NCBI RefSeq assembly: GCF_947623445.1
Contig: NC_135246.1
Location: 4,323,856-4,387,855, forward strand
Reading direction: 5' to 3'
From: Clavelina lepadiformis
Taxonomy: Eukaryota; Chordata; Ascidiacea; Aplousobranchia; Clavelinidae
Length of the DNA stretch: 64,000 nucleotides
Made by a program: the position numbers and the translations under genes. Below the pieces are notes generated by a model. That model worked only from the letters and a program-made list of their open reading frames with translations. It did no database searches and had not been told where the DNA came from. The stretch's first letter is position 1, and the number at the start of each line of letters is the position of its first letter. Below, in pieces: positions 1-11,595 of this stretch.

Positions 1-186
1 CGAGCTAGACACTTGCTAAAGAATGGTGGCAAACATTGCATCCTGTTTAAACTGTTGCAAACATTTAATAAACAAATACGTGTTTTCCAGCTTGTCAAAT
101 TCTTAAATATGCTACAACTCAAATTTAGTTGGCCAAACTAATATCATTTTTTATAAATTAAGCTTGAAACTTTTTTGTTAACTTAC

Positions 187-1493
187 AATTTACTTGTAGA
201 AGGTATATCTGAATCTGTGTCAGTCGAAAGATCCTGATAATGATGTTTTGATGTTGTCTGACTAAAATAGAGTTAATAAAACATATATACATAAGTAAAA
301 GGTTGCATTATTAATATGACATCCACTGATAATAAATAAAATATTGGCATGTTTTATAACATAAGAGGTAGTAACACCAAACAGCCGAAATCATACATAA
401 TAATCATAATCAGTGATATCACAAAAACAGAATTCCCTTAATCTCAAACAACTTCTGTAATTAAAAAAGTTACTTTCCAGAAGTCAAATTATTCTTAAAA
501 ATCGAGCAAAATTAACCACAAAATATGTACAATATAGGCTCTTGACAAGCATGCTATTATTAAAAATCAAAGCGTGCGTATGATTCATAATATATTGCTT
601 AACTTTAGTCTATTCTTGACACTGTATATTAAGCTGTAAAATAAATTGGGGTATCTATTATATGGTAAAGAAGTGACAACATTTACCCAACATTTTATGG
701 CCTAAAAACCGGTTTTGTGAAAATTGACATGCTTATTTTTTACATTCTAAGAATGGATTATTTCACTGTAATTGTTTCAACTTCATTGATTCATGTGAAA
801 AACATTATACAACAAACATATTATACCAAAGTTTAACAAAACAACCATTAACCTACATGTAGAAAAGTTAGCTATAAAAGTTAAGCTGCAAAACCTGAAA
901 TTTTTTGACGAACATTGTTTTTCTTCCATTGTCAAAATATCAACAACAAAAGATGTAGTCTTAAAAATTTCCTTTATGTATTCATAATTAATATATTACT
1001 ATATATAGCTACCAGTTATACATGCAACTTTTTAATAAAATAAATAATATATATATATACAATTGCAATAAATAATATAAATACAAAATAAATAGCTTAA
1101 TACATATATGAAGTATATACATAACAAAATATATCCACTTGAATGCCACAAAAAATTGTTAAAGGATATAGTAGTTAACATTACTGTATAATTTCATTGA
1201 ACTGCTCTTACAAGTTACAACATGACATTTTCTAGTAGCTGAGTATCCTAAATAGCTTTTTAAACTACCTTACTGCCTTACATTTAACTAATGGTCATTC
1301 CTATGGGATGCTTTTACTTTAAGTAAGAGTATGTAACTGACCTAAATATAAATCCATCATTGTCTCAAATTGCTTATAAACTAATGAACTTTGCCACATT
1401 GTGAGCTTTTTAGTCACGCGGAAAGGCTTCCCACAGAGATTCAGGGCCTTGAAATGAATTGGATGAATTAAATTGAATCGAAATGTCCAAGTC
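187..1493 (-). CDS. Candidate exons of an unrecognised gene running off the left edge
   Basis: Two stretches on the minus strand look like spliced exons. The first, 1493 down to 1342, follows an acceptor ending in TTGTAG, is open throughout, and ends at a GTCAGT donor. Its peptide contains HPIHFKALNLCGKPFRVTKK and KLTMWQSSLVYKQF, which look like ordinary folded-protein sequence. The second, 261 down to 187, follows CTATTTTAG and ends at GTAAGT. In one frame it reads as a polar, disordered segment (DLSTDTDSDIPSTSK), but direct phase joining to the first exon would use another open frame, so a further exon may lie between. I do not recognise the family. No start or stop codon is placed. Transcript data would settle the structure. 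Confidence 0.35.
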
Positions 1494-1499
1494 CTACAA

Positions 1500-2210
1500 C
1501 GAAACAAAAGCTCCGTATGACCTCAGTCAGTAAAAAGCAATATCAAACCATCGTTTTCATTATTCTCATTTCTCATAACTATTGATCTTCAAATAAAAAT
1601 CATGATAAATGTCATTTTAAACAATGACTTAACTGGAGCATAAACAAGTCCATTATGTACATGTCTGCGCTTTTCAAAGATTTCTGATCAACTTGCCTAA
1701 AGAAACAAAGTTTTAAAAAAGTTTTGTAATATAAAACAACCAAAACTACTTCCTACCTACAAGAAAACGCGCGTCAAAAAACGCCCTCTAGCCTAGACTT
1801 CCTTTGTTAATACTTAAATTAAGGTAAAAGGGGTTTTAAACAGGAAGCACTAACGTATTTGATTATAAATTTCGCAATATAAACCCTGTAATAACATTTT
1901 CACTAGTCCTTCAATCGCTCAACACAATATAGAAAAAATTTATGTGGCCGGTTACTCTAAACACTGGGCAACATCAAAATTATTCCTCAAATAAAAACTT
2001 TGGGATGCTGATTCCAAATCTGAAATCAGAATTGGTCTATCACGTCAGGATTTAAGGATATGAAAATTCACGATATTCGGATTTTGCATTGATTCGCACT
2101 ATATTATAAGGTAGTACAGTACTATAAGGTATTGTGCAATTTTCTTTCCCAGCGGATCGTTGGTCTTCAATGCATATTGTGTACGGTTAATATTGACATT
2201 ATTTTGTAAA
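1500..2210. other. Non-coding, no feature recognised
   Basis: AT-rich sequence without a convincing reading frame, repeat or RNA gene. It could hold the 5' part of the minus-strand candidate gene to its left, but I see no exon that I can defend. Confidence 0.3.
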
Positions 2211-2214
2211 TGTA

Positions 2215-3065
2215 ATGTTCTACATGATAATTAATGCATTCTTGAGTGTTCTTGGCGATGACTATACGCACTTAGCCATGGCTATAGGGAGGGGTTATGT
2301 GGAGGGAGGGGTTATATGTGGAGACCTTAAAGTTGTGTCACTTTACTCGGATTGCAGTTGGGTTACACCAAGCATATGTGTTTTCTCTGTTCGTGGGGCA
2401 GTCGAGACGATGCAAACCACTATAACACAACCGAATATCCAATGAGAACTAACTACACTGTTGGAAGATATAATGTTAAGTGTCAACCCCTAATTGATCC
2501 CAACAAAGTGTACTTGCCACCACTTCATATTAAACTCGGCCTGATCAAACAATTTGTGAAGGCAATGGATGTCAATGGAGATGGATTCCTACATATAAAA
2601 GAAAAGTTTGGTGCTATACTAAGTGATGCTAAACTGAGAGCTGGAATATTTGTTGGCCCCCAGATACGTGATTTGATCCGTGACCCAGTATTTCCATCCA
2701 AGCTTAATTCAATTGAATTGGAAGCCGGGAATGCGTTTGTACAGATTGTACAAAATTTTCTTGGGAACTATAGGGCAGAAAATTACTCGGATCTAGTCGA
2801 CAATTTGCTGGAATCATATCGCGAAATGGGCTACAGAATGTCACTTAAACTGCATTTTCTTCGTTCACACTTGGACTTTTTCCTACCAAACCTGGGTGAT
2901 GTGAGCGACGAGCATGGTGAAAGATTTCACCAAGACATCTCTTTGATGGAATCGTGGTATAAAGGTCGATTTAACCCTAACATGATGGGGGACTACTGCT
3001 GGTTTCTCCAGCGTGAAACTCACACTGAACATGCTCGAAATAGCAAGTATTTAAAGCACTTTTGA
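2215..3065 (+). pseudogene. Copy of an uncharacterised multi-copy protein family, probably transposon-associated
   Basis: The 2352-3065 frame carries a strongly conserved block that I recognise from many uncharacterised invertebrate proteins, often intronless and in many copies: VYLPPLHIKLGLIKQFVKAM, then IFVGPQIRDLI, LKLHFLRSHLDFFLPNLGDV and EHGERFHQDI, ending MMGDYCWFLQRE. No function is established for the family to my knowledge; its copy number suggests a mobile element origin. The adjacent start of the conserved block (GDLKVVSL, about 2320-2345) lies in another frame, the family members are normally much longer, and no splice sites explain the change. I therefore treat it as a degenerate partial copy. 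The protein has no recognisable catalytic motif, signal peptide or membrane segment. Confidence 0.55.
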
Positions 3066-3069
3066 GGGG

Positions 3070-3775
3070 ATACAATGCTATTTTGGTTTGGTTTAATCAT
3101 CCTGGGTTGTGTTAAATTGTGCAATATGATAATTCTGTTATTTTCACTAGCAATTACTGTGTTGATTACATCTAATGTTTTGTTCTATTATCGCTGAAGT
3201 CTATCAAAGTTCACTGTTGAGACATACACAAGTAAACAGACTTTGTAGTGAAGTGGGCAAACCTTACAGGTTAAGGTACCATACACCACTTTTCATTACA
3301 AACTAGTGCAGCCGAGTGAGGACGATAAAAGAAGACATTTCCATTACACGTGTGGTGGAGCCGAAATCGCTGAGAACTACGCTTTTCTTTTTGGAGCAAC
3401 CTATGAAAAATTAAATTTGAGGTTGAGAAAAGTCTAGTGATCTCAGACTGCAAGTTTCGAAGATATGTCTCATCTACAACCCATGCAACACTCATTGGAT
3501 CCAGCCGACGGACATCTCGACAACGTGATTTTCGGTCAAATCAACCTCAACGACGGTGACGATGAATCGCCTGGACTACAACCACCTTTGGAAGCAACAA
3601 TGACCGACGAACAAAGCACACTGAACCATCCACGAAACGTGGCACGCCAGTGAACACTTTGTCGGTATTTGGACATTCAGTAATGATTTTTTGTTTGTTT
3701 ATTCTATATATATCATAGCGTATTGTTTATTTTGCTGTATGTTTTGGTCGGGATCACGTCAATTGACCGTGAACA
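3070..3775. other. Non-coding stretch between two repeat remnants
   Basis: Contains a 62-codon plus-strand frame (3465-3653, acidic, no family recognised) just after a purine-rich stretch. It may be another scrap of repeat DNA. No gene can be supported. Confidence 0.3.
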
Positions 3776-3778
3776 AAT

Positions 3779-5320
3779 TCACCGGCGACAATTGGTCGTG
3801 GTCAACTGATGATTAACAAAGTAAGCAGCAACGGTTTCCGTGGTGGCATCAGGGAGCGGTATGGCTTGAAAGAAACGAGTATAGCGGTCAATACATGTAA
3901 GGATGTATTTGTAACCGTGGGAGGTTGGGAGTGGTCCAATCAAGTCGATTGCAACATCAGAAAATCGACCATAGGGAATTTTAAATGTCCCAGGTGCGGT
4001 TTTGGTGTGGTGGAAAACTTTTCCTTCCTGGCAGCTTGGGCATTGTTGAACCCAGATAGCGATTTGTTTGCACATCCCTATCCAGATAAATCGCTCCTTG
4101 ATGAGCTTAATTGTGGCTTTTTTCCCAGGATGCGATAAATTATGTAAGTGAAGAAAGACTTGACGCTGGAAGGAGGAAGGAACCATAACACGCTCTGTGT
4201 CAGTGGACACGTCACAAAGAATGGTTAAGTCATTATTGGGCAGCTTGCAGTCTTGGAGTTTGAGTGATGTTGTTGCGGTGCGTAGTCTTTGAATAGAAGG
4301 ATCATTAGCTTGAGCTTGTGCTATTTTATCATACTCCAAAGGAGGCGGAAGATCGGAGAGAGTATTAATGTTGGGTGCTGAAGGTTGAGACCTTGACAAG
4401 AGGTCCGCCACAACATTGGCAGAGACTTTGATGTGCTCAACGGTTGTTGTGTATTCTGAAACGAACAACAATTGTCGGAACTGTCTTGGAGAGTAATGTT
4501 CGGAGAGCTTGCTGAGACTAGAAACCAGAGGGAGGTGGTCTGTACGCAAAGTGAATTGGCGGCCTGTGAAGAAGTAACGGAAATGTCGTATTGACTTGTA
4601 AGCGGCCAACAGCTCTCGGTCAAAGCAACTGTATTTCTGTTGACTAGCATTCAGCTGTCTTGAAAAGAATGCCAAAGGAACAAGTTGATTTCCTTGCTGT
4701 TGCTCTAATGTCGCTCCAATACCGGTCAAGGAAGCGTCAACTGTTAGATAAGTTGGAGCATGAAGTTTCGGAAACGCCAAAGTGCTAGCATTTGCAATAG
4801 CTTGTTTGCTATTGGCGAAAGCGCGTTCGGCTTCGACATTCCATGTTAAAGGGGCGGCGCGTTTGCTGCGATTGCTCGGAACGAGTTTGTAAAGTGGTTG
4901 TAAGGTGGTAGAGCAATGTTTCAGAAAGCGAAAATAGTAGCAATAAATTCCCGAGTAACGTTTCAACTGTTTGCAGGTTTGTGGCTGTGGGTAATCAAGA
5001 ATGGCCTGCACTTTTTCTTGAGTAGGTCGTATACCTTCAGAATTTATGTGATGGCCAAGGTAGTCAAGAGACTTGCGGTTGAATTCACTTTTGTCTAAAT
5101 TCAACGTTAAGCCAAATTCATCAAGACGTTGAAAAAGCAGCTTAAGGTGTTCAAGATTTTCTGACAGGTTACTACTTCCAATGATGATATCATCGAGGTA
5201 GGCAAAGATGCCAAGGTGCTGAAGGGGACGTACCACTTCTCCTATGAGTCTGGAAAACGTCCGTGGAGCGCCGGACAAACCAAACGGAAGTCTTGTATAT
5301 TCAAGAGTTATATCACCAAG
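3779..5320 (-). mobile_element. Ty3/Gypsy-like retrotransposon pol fossil
   Basis: A minus-strand fragment of an LTR-retrotransposon polyprotein. In order it holds the C-terminal part of reverse transcriptase, RNase H, and the N-terminal zinc-binding and early catalytic part of integrase, all typical of Ty3/Gypsy (Metaviridae). The element is incomplete at both ends: gag, protease, early reverse transcriptase, late integrase and both LTRs are not seen. The surviving stretch of about 1.5 kb is still one long open frame, so the fragment looks fairly recent compared with the fossil at 34-38 kb. It is a fossil fragment, not an intact element. Confidence 0.9.
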
Positions 5321-5329
5321 AGTTATATC

Positions 5330-5734
5330 GATTTAAATTTGGAACAGAAAAACCACTTGACACACTTCACTACGTCACACATCGATTTGGAACTATGTTT
5401 GACAAACGGATTACTACGAAAAATATACTTTGAATAGAATCTAACTGGAGACACAAAAATTGCTTAACAAATACTAATTAGAAAATAACATGTCATTTGC
5501 ATTGCTACATATAACCTATGACCAAAGTACCATCAAAACGTTACACCGTAAAAATACAATGCTACTTGAAACACTTCAAACTCCATTGTTTGAATAACTG
5601 CTTTAACCACGAATAATACATCTGTTTAAATATTCAATTGCCTCTAACTGGAGAAACACACAATTCGCTTATTAAAATTAAAATAACAATTAGGCCTACA
5701 TAACTTATTATAGTTTTTTATCACGACCGCCACA
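5330..5734. other. Non-coding, no feature recognised
   Basis: AT-rich sequence between the pol fossil and a local duplication. No frame, repeat end or RNA gene could be supported. Confidence 0.3.
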
Positions 5735-6050
5735 GTGCTTTAAACTTTTTATATTAAATGTATCTCGATGAAACTTTGTATGATGGTAATGTAATGCCAT
5801 ACAAACTTGTTGCAAAAAATTGATTTGCAAAATTCAAATTAGTTTAGTTATTACAAGCAATTACGTACAGAAAGTAGCGCACTTCTGATGCGCCGTTAGA
5901 AATAGTCATATTTATATCACCAACTTTACGTTGACCGTGCTTTAAACTTTTTTTTATTAAATGCATCTCGATGAACCTTTGTATGTGTTTAATGTATTGT
6001 GCTGCAAACTTGTTGCAAAGAAAAAATTTTAGACAATTCATAGTAGTTTG
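5735..6050 (+). repeat. Local direct duplication, period about 202 bp
   Basis: Two similar copies of roughly 115 bp begin at 5735 and 5937. Both start with GTGCTTTAAACTTTTT, continue with an ATTAAATG(T/C)ATCTCGATGAA(A/C)CTTTGTATG stretch and then AAACTTGTTGCAAA. The copies differ by scattered substitutions. A local tandem duplication or two decayed copies of one repeat are both possible. Confidence 0.6.
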
Positions 6051-6709
6051 TAAAGCGGGCAATTTCATAAAGATGTTGGTAAGTTTTTGCAGGCATCGTT
6101 TAAACTTTAAAGTAACCCTGTTTTTATCATTACCATTTTACCTTGATCGTAGTCTAATACAACCCTTTTTGATCATTTCAAAGCAAGTTATGTTTTTATG
6201 TTTGATTTGTTTTCAGTAAATTGCGTTGTATTATCTTGTGTAAAAACAACATTTTAACTTGACATGAATGTCTGCTATTGTGAATTGCATTTCAAAAATT
6301 GTCGAAAGTGACAGAAATATATGCAAGTTTAATTTTTAAATGGATTGATACATATAAAAAGTTACATAGAGATTTAAACTTGCTGAAATGATAACAGGTT
6401 ATTGCATATATCTTTATTCAAGTGCAATTTTGGTATTTTTCTTAATGCTTCATTTGAACAAAGCGAAACTCTTCATTGTACAAGTTTACCAAAATGGCTG
6501 AAATCACATTTAAGTTTTAAATAGATAGAAAAACGACATTGCCTTTTTACAGATTCATAACTCGAAAACATCATAGGATCTAAATTTGTGCCTATTTAAT
6601 AACGAATATATTATTGGTTTTAACAGCTTTTAAATTTCTTTTTTACCTTTAATATACTTTATTCTGGAAATGGAAAGCGGTCTTCATGAAATGTCTATGT
6701 CAGTGTCAG
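6051..6709. other. Non-coding, no feature recognised
   Basis: AT-rich DNA without supportable genes. Short open frames here have biased, repetitive composition and no family resemblance. Confidence 0.3.
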
Positions 6710-7465
6710 GGTGTTCCATGAAATATTTGGAACAGTTTTTGCTATAAAACTTGTTTCTGGAACAAAATTTGCGTCTGAATTTGTTTCATACAGCCATAAT
6801 TTGTTCCAGAAAAGTAATCATAAAGACATGATTTGTTTTCTCATAAAATAATTGGAATAATTACGATTTATTACAGTAACCAAAAGTGTTGAAGTTCTAT
6901 TTTTTGAGTCAAATTTTGTTACATGCTCGCGTTGATAATTTGTTTCCTGAAAGTTTTGGAAAATGTTTTGTTAAAAATTTTGTTTCTGAAACATTTTTCG
7001 GAACAAAATTTGTGTCTAATTTTGTTACATGCTGCCAAATTTTGTTCCAGGAAAGAAATTTAACAAACATGGTGTTTTTTTTTCAGAAAAAATCTGGAAT
7101 AAAATTTACAACACTAGCCAAGTTTGCTCAAGTTCCATTAAAAGTTCCAAGTTCTTTAATATTCAGTGTACAAGTGTTCGTTAATGCCATCTTGTGAATG
7201 CGAAAGTTTCGTAACAAATCTTTATAATTTCCTAACAACTTTCGAAACAAGAATTTGTTACATTTGTGAAACAAATTTCCTGGGAATTTAGAAGTCGGTA
7301 TCAATTTTTGAAAAACAGTTTTTTCTTGAAACAAAATTTGTTTTTAATTACCATTCAGGAAACGAATATCGAAACAATGTTCGGAACAAAAATTGTTTCA
7401 GAAACAATTTTTTCATTTTCGGAACAAACATTTGTTTCATGAAACAATTTTGGGAACAAAATTTT
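6710..7465. repeat. Cluster of palindromic GAAACAA / GGAACAAA motifs
   Basis: This segment is packed with degenerate copies of TTTGTTTC, GAAACAAA, TTTGTTCC and GGAACAAAATTTTG in both orientations, often as short hairpins such as GGAACAAAATTTTGTTCC. Density falls off sharply on both sides. It resembles the inside of a foldback or MITE-like element built of short inverted units, but clear terminal repeats and a target-site duplication were not found. Open frames inside it simply reflect the repeats. Confidence 0.55.
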
Positions 7466-7614
7466 GTTCCAAATTAGCATAACCATGGACTAATCATACC
7501 CTAATTACAGGGACATTTCCAAGAATTCAAGGAACGAAAATTCTACACTCCCCCGCCAAATTGATTTAACTGATGTTATTTCTGATATATCTTTATTTTA
7601 ATATCCCATTTTAA

Positions 7615-7911
7615 CCCTCACCGATCAGTTTGTTCAAAACGTTTTCAAATCTGTTGCTTAGTAGCCTACTTTGGATATTATTTTGTAGTCAACATTTAAA
7701 AGAGTTATTGGACGACAGTTGGACGGGTTCATGAGGATCTTTATTAGGCTATGGAATGAAAACAACAACGCCCTATTTTGAGATTGGGTCAAGATACAGC
7801 ATCAAGAGTTAGGCATCAACGGCATCCATAAAACATCTTTAATGTCTTTTTAAAAATATCTAAAAAACTCAACTGATAGGCCATCAAGGCCTGGTGACGT
7901 ATTATTTGCCA
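7615..7911 (-). mobile_element. LINE reverse transcriptase scrap (L1/Tx1-like)
   Basis: On the minus strand the sequence reads NNTSPGLDGLSVEFF, the conserved start of a non-LTR reverse transcriptase domain, and about 100 bp further on a degenerate stretch resembling the usual PKKNKDP..LKNWRPISLLNVDYKI..K.LANRLKKVL block. At least two in-frame stops and a frame change lie between them. About 300 bp survive, with no endonuclease or tail seen. This is an old 5'-truncated or otherwise broken LINE. Confidence 0.6.
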
Positions 7912-7919
7912 TGCTTTAC

Positions 7920-9085
7920 AATTCGTTTAAACATCTTTTATCAGAAATAGAAATATCGCAAATCTCACGCTTTTTATATGTTGTTTGTGGTAACTCTACA
8001 TTTTCCAACCAAGTTTTTATTAAGACTATGGCGGCCACGATGCCACGTCGCAGTCATTGTGCGGTCATGGCTTGAGGATATTACTTTAAATCGTGTCTGC
8101 ACTGATTTTAGTGGTATGCGTGGAATTTGCTCGTTCTTGTGTTGGCGCTCGTTCTTTGAGCAGACGAGATCAACAATACAAGTTGGGTTGGTAAGAGTGT
8201 AGATTGTTCGAGTAGGCTACATTGAGGACAGCTTCTGCTCACTGGGACGAAACGCAACTTTTCTTAATCGTTAGCAATCACGGGGTCATAACTTTCCGAG
8301 CGCCGCAAGTCTGACGTGTTAGGTGTGCCCTCAGAAGAGAGGCTTCCAAAATAGTTCTTTTAAAATGACATTTTGCTTGGTTAACGTTCATACGGGTAAA
8401 TTTAGCTGCTTAATGGCTTTTTTATCAACATGCCGTTTTTTCAATTTTGGGAATTATTTTGTATTTTTACCCTTTGTTCGCCCTACGTGCCCGAGTCCTA
8501 ACTAGAGCGGCGTGAGTTAGCAAAGATATTTTCTTAGATTTGATCCTCTCAATTCAAGCTGGCAAGTTCATTTAAACTATTCCTTAACTTTCTGACGTGC
8601 GACTACAATCTTGCGAGCTGCCTTCATATAAGCGGTCATTTACACATTTTATTTTGCTGCTACTGCATTTGGTCAAACTCATTCTGGCCTCGTTGAGACG
8701 TTGTATGGCATGCTTTACTTCCAGAACAGCTGCACTTGATGGCAAGACTAAAGTAGTAGAGAGATGTACACACCCGAATATCTCGATTTGAAAACACAGG
8801 AGCAGACTAGGCACGTGAAGTCCCAAGGAGTTTCGGTAAGAGCTTTTTCACTACGGATGGTGTTTTCAGTAATTATTTCAGCTGATACATGGGATAGGAG
8901 GTCATACAATATCAAGTCTGCATATGACATTTCGATACCAGGCAGAGTCTGCAAAAAGCACTGACATCTGAAAAAAAACAGCCAAGCTTGGAAATAATTC
9001 TCATGAAAATCTCTGAAAATAGAAACGTTTTATCTATGATACACCATTCCGTGAACAATACAAACCATGCGGTAACAACGTGCAA
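7920..9085. other. Non-coding, no feature recognised
   Basis: Several short frames overlap in different orientations (for example 7978-8202 and 8597-8791), none with family resemblance or splice context. Nothing further can be supported. Confidence 0.3.
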
Positions 9086-9089
9086 ATAT

Positions 9090-9470
9090 TAAGGAGTCGT
9101 CCAGCATCAAAAAATGCCTTAAAAGTCTTATTTGTTTAAATATACAGCGAATTTACTTAAACTGATTACTCCAAAAATCCTCTATATGGGACTCTTTAAA
9201 GTTTTCGTCAGTCAAACTTTTTTAACAGAAGCGCAAAAACTAACACCAGAATTTTAGGCCTAAAAAAACAATTTTAGCTATTTTCATGGCAATATTTAGC
9301 CTAAACCCGCGCACGACCTTGGACATTCAAGCATGCCAACTGGTAGGGGAAGTCCCAGGCTAAAAAACAGCACTAACCATACCGCCCTCTGTTTGGTCTA
9401 GCCAACTATTTAAATGCTTTCGTAAGACGTTTACTAAATTATAGAGATCTTATTTTTACCCGTTTGGCAG
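9090..9470 (+). repeat. Dispersed repeat, copy 1
   Basis: The stretch around 9160-9250 (ACAGCGAATTTACTTAAACT, GATTACTCCAAAAATCCTC, CAAACTTTTTTAACAGA) recurs in reverse orientation at about 32,800-33,110. The stretch around 9335-9430 (a GGG-AGTCCCAGGCTAAAAA-CAGCACTAACC-like string) recurs in diverged form near 38,730-38,830 in the same orientation. I cannot define the element ends. Confidence 0.5.
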
Positions 9471-9717
9471 CTTCTGAACACAGGGTTAAGAACTGTAACA
9501 CAACGGCAACACCAACAAAGCGAAACCGTACAAAACGGCGACACAAAGAAAGCTGGAAAAGCACCGCAACAATCCCAAAATATAGAGCCACTTAACTCAG
9601 ACTCCCGGCTTGCGGTGACGCATCAAGTAACAGCCGTGTTTCGCTGCCACATTTCCAACTATACACACTTACGACTCCGATGCACTCCCGAATACAGCGT
9701 GGGCTGGAGCAGTTATA

Positions 9718-10509
9718 AGGTACCTGTACCAATTAAGGTCCACCTAACACTTTTTTGAAAATAACTCAAGAACCACAAATGAGAATAGACTGAAAAATCG
9801 TATTCTATTAGTAAGGGCATATGACTACAACATATCAAAAACCACAATACCTGACAACCCCCCAAAAAAATTTTATAAAGAAATTAAAAATTCCAAAAAA
9901 TGGGCTTTATTAGGAGCATAGGCTCCTTATAACGCCCACCAATTTTGTGAGTATTTTGATTCAAAACATAGCTGAAAAATCGTATTAAGCAAATAAAACA
10001 AGACAGCAACCACCAATTTCTGTAAGAAAACGACCAACAAACGTGGGTGGAAAAAAAACGTAACTGCAACAACTTGCCAACTGATGACTGGAACCACTCT
10101 TGAAGTCTGGAAATCAATTAGCCAAACATCTTGCATGGGCCTTATTAGGCGCATGTGGCATCCACGAAAAAAATGTCACATTTTTATTATCAGAAAAATT
10201 TTAGCAAAAAAAAGTGCATTATCCTTTTCAATACTAAGTTGGTTGTTACATGAAAACTTCTGCCGGCTGACAACAGTTCATTTAACCGGCCAAATTCTCA
10301 CTTACTTTTTTTCTAAATTAACAAAACCACCTTAACTGCAAATATCAAATTTTTGTTGTGCTCTAGCGAATCGGTTGATCACGTGACAAGGATGAAATCT
10401 GGTAAACCATCATGAATTTATATTAGTTTTTATATAGGGTTAAAAATTTTCATTTATTTGCACGGGTTTGCGAAATATGAGCAATGGGCCTTATTAGGCA
10501 CAGGTACCT
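9718..10509. mobile_element. 792-bp terminal-inverted-repeat element flanked by TA
   Basis: The left end reads AGGTACCTGTACCAATTAAG and the right end, reverse-complemented, AGGTACCTGTGCCTAATAAG; 20 of the first 24 positions agree. A TA dinucleotide sits directly outside each end, as in Tc1/mariner-type insertions. Three internal copies of a GGGC(T/C)TTATTAGG(A/C) motif occur at about 9902, 10137 and 10486. There is no long open frame, so this is a non-autonomous element. A two-base duplication is weak evidence, so the superfamily is uncertain. Confidence 0.5.
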
Positions 10510-10514
10510 TATTT

Positions 10515-11595
10515 CTATATCGTTATTCAATTTCAGTTAATAAAAAAACTTGGTGTTTGAAGTCGCCTCTTCAGAAATTCTTGGCTACGACACTGAACAA
10601 TAATTTAGTGTATAATATGAGTATACGTAACTGCCAAGCACAAACACGCTCGTATACTTGAAAAGCCTCCCCAATATAAATCTCACATGCGTATTTAGCG
10701 CATGTTGCGCTTGTGTAATAAAATATTAAGCAGTATTTCAGCAAGTGGTGTTGCCAACAGCCGAGTATAGGGATCTTCAGCAGTTAACAAACAATTATGG
10801 ATTGCCGTCTCAACTTTGCCTGTCTGATAACCTCAACTTACCGAAAATGCACCTTCGGTCTGGAGTGGGTTATAGGTCAATTCAACGTAAGTACGGATCT
10901 GATCATTTTCGGAACCCGAGTGTCCAGATGTGAGATTAAACTAAAATCGTTAAAATTCCTCACATTCAAATGTAAAGGTCGCATTGAACAATTTTATATT
11001 GTTTTCGTCTCGACAATGATATAAAAACAATAAGATGATCTCGAATAAGATTTTTACACTATTGATAATAGAAAGAAAAAGTAATACATTACAAAAATTC
11101 CACTTTGGGGTACAGATTAAGGTGTTGTTTTATTACTGCATTTTCTTTAGTCGTTTAACTACACTCGGCCACTCTCAAAAATTTTTTATAATGTAAGACC
11201 AACTTTCATTTAACTTATTTTAAAAGGTATTGCAGTTCTCCATTGCGGTGCTCCGCCGGTGAGTGAAAGCACCAGGGTGAGTCAAAGAGCCTCACTCTTC
11301 TATACTTTACAATTTACATGATGAGCAAAAAATTAGAAACAAAAAAAATTTATAGAAGTTAACATATATAGAAAAACGCACGCATGCTTGTCCATCGGTT
11401 ACGAGGACTTGAGTGATGACATGAAGATTCATCGCGAAATACAAAAAGCTGAGTATAGCAATGTTGCCAACAATAGTTACAATTTCCGCTTCGTTGAACG
11501 AAGGTTATCAGAAATGTTCTTAATGTGAATTGACGACAACGTCTAGAACCTTTTTCTATTACGTCGCCTATTTTTTGTTGCACATTTTCGAATAT
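10515..11595. other. Non-coding, includes the likely 3' UTR of the 11.6 kb gene
   Basis: No gene seen. On the minus strand an AATAAA lies at 11134-11129, about 460 bp beyond the stop codon at 11596, and could be the poly(A) signal of the membrane-protein gene. The rest is unremarkable AT-rich sequence. Confidence 0.35.

Noticed and set aside
3465-3653. 62-aa acidic plus-strand frame as a gene
   Set aside because: No family resemblance or splice context, and it lies among repeat remnants.
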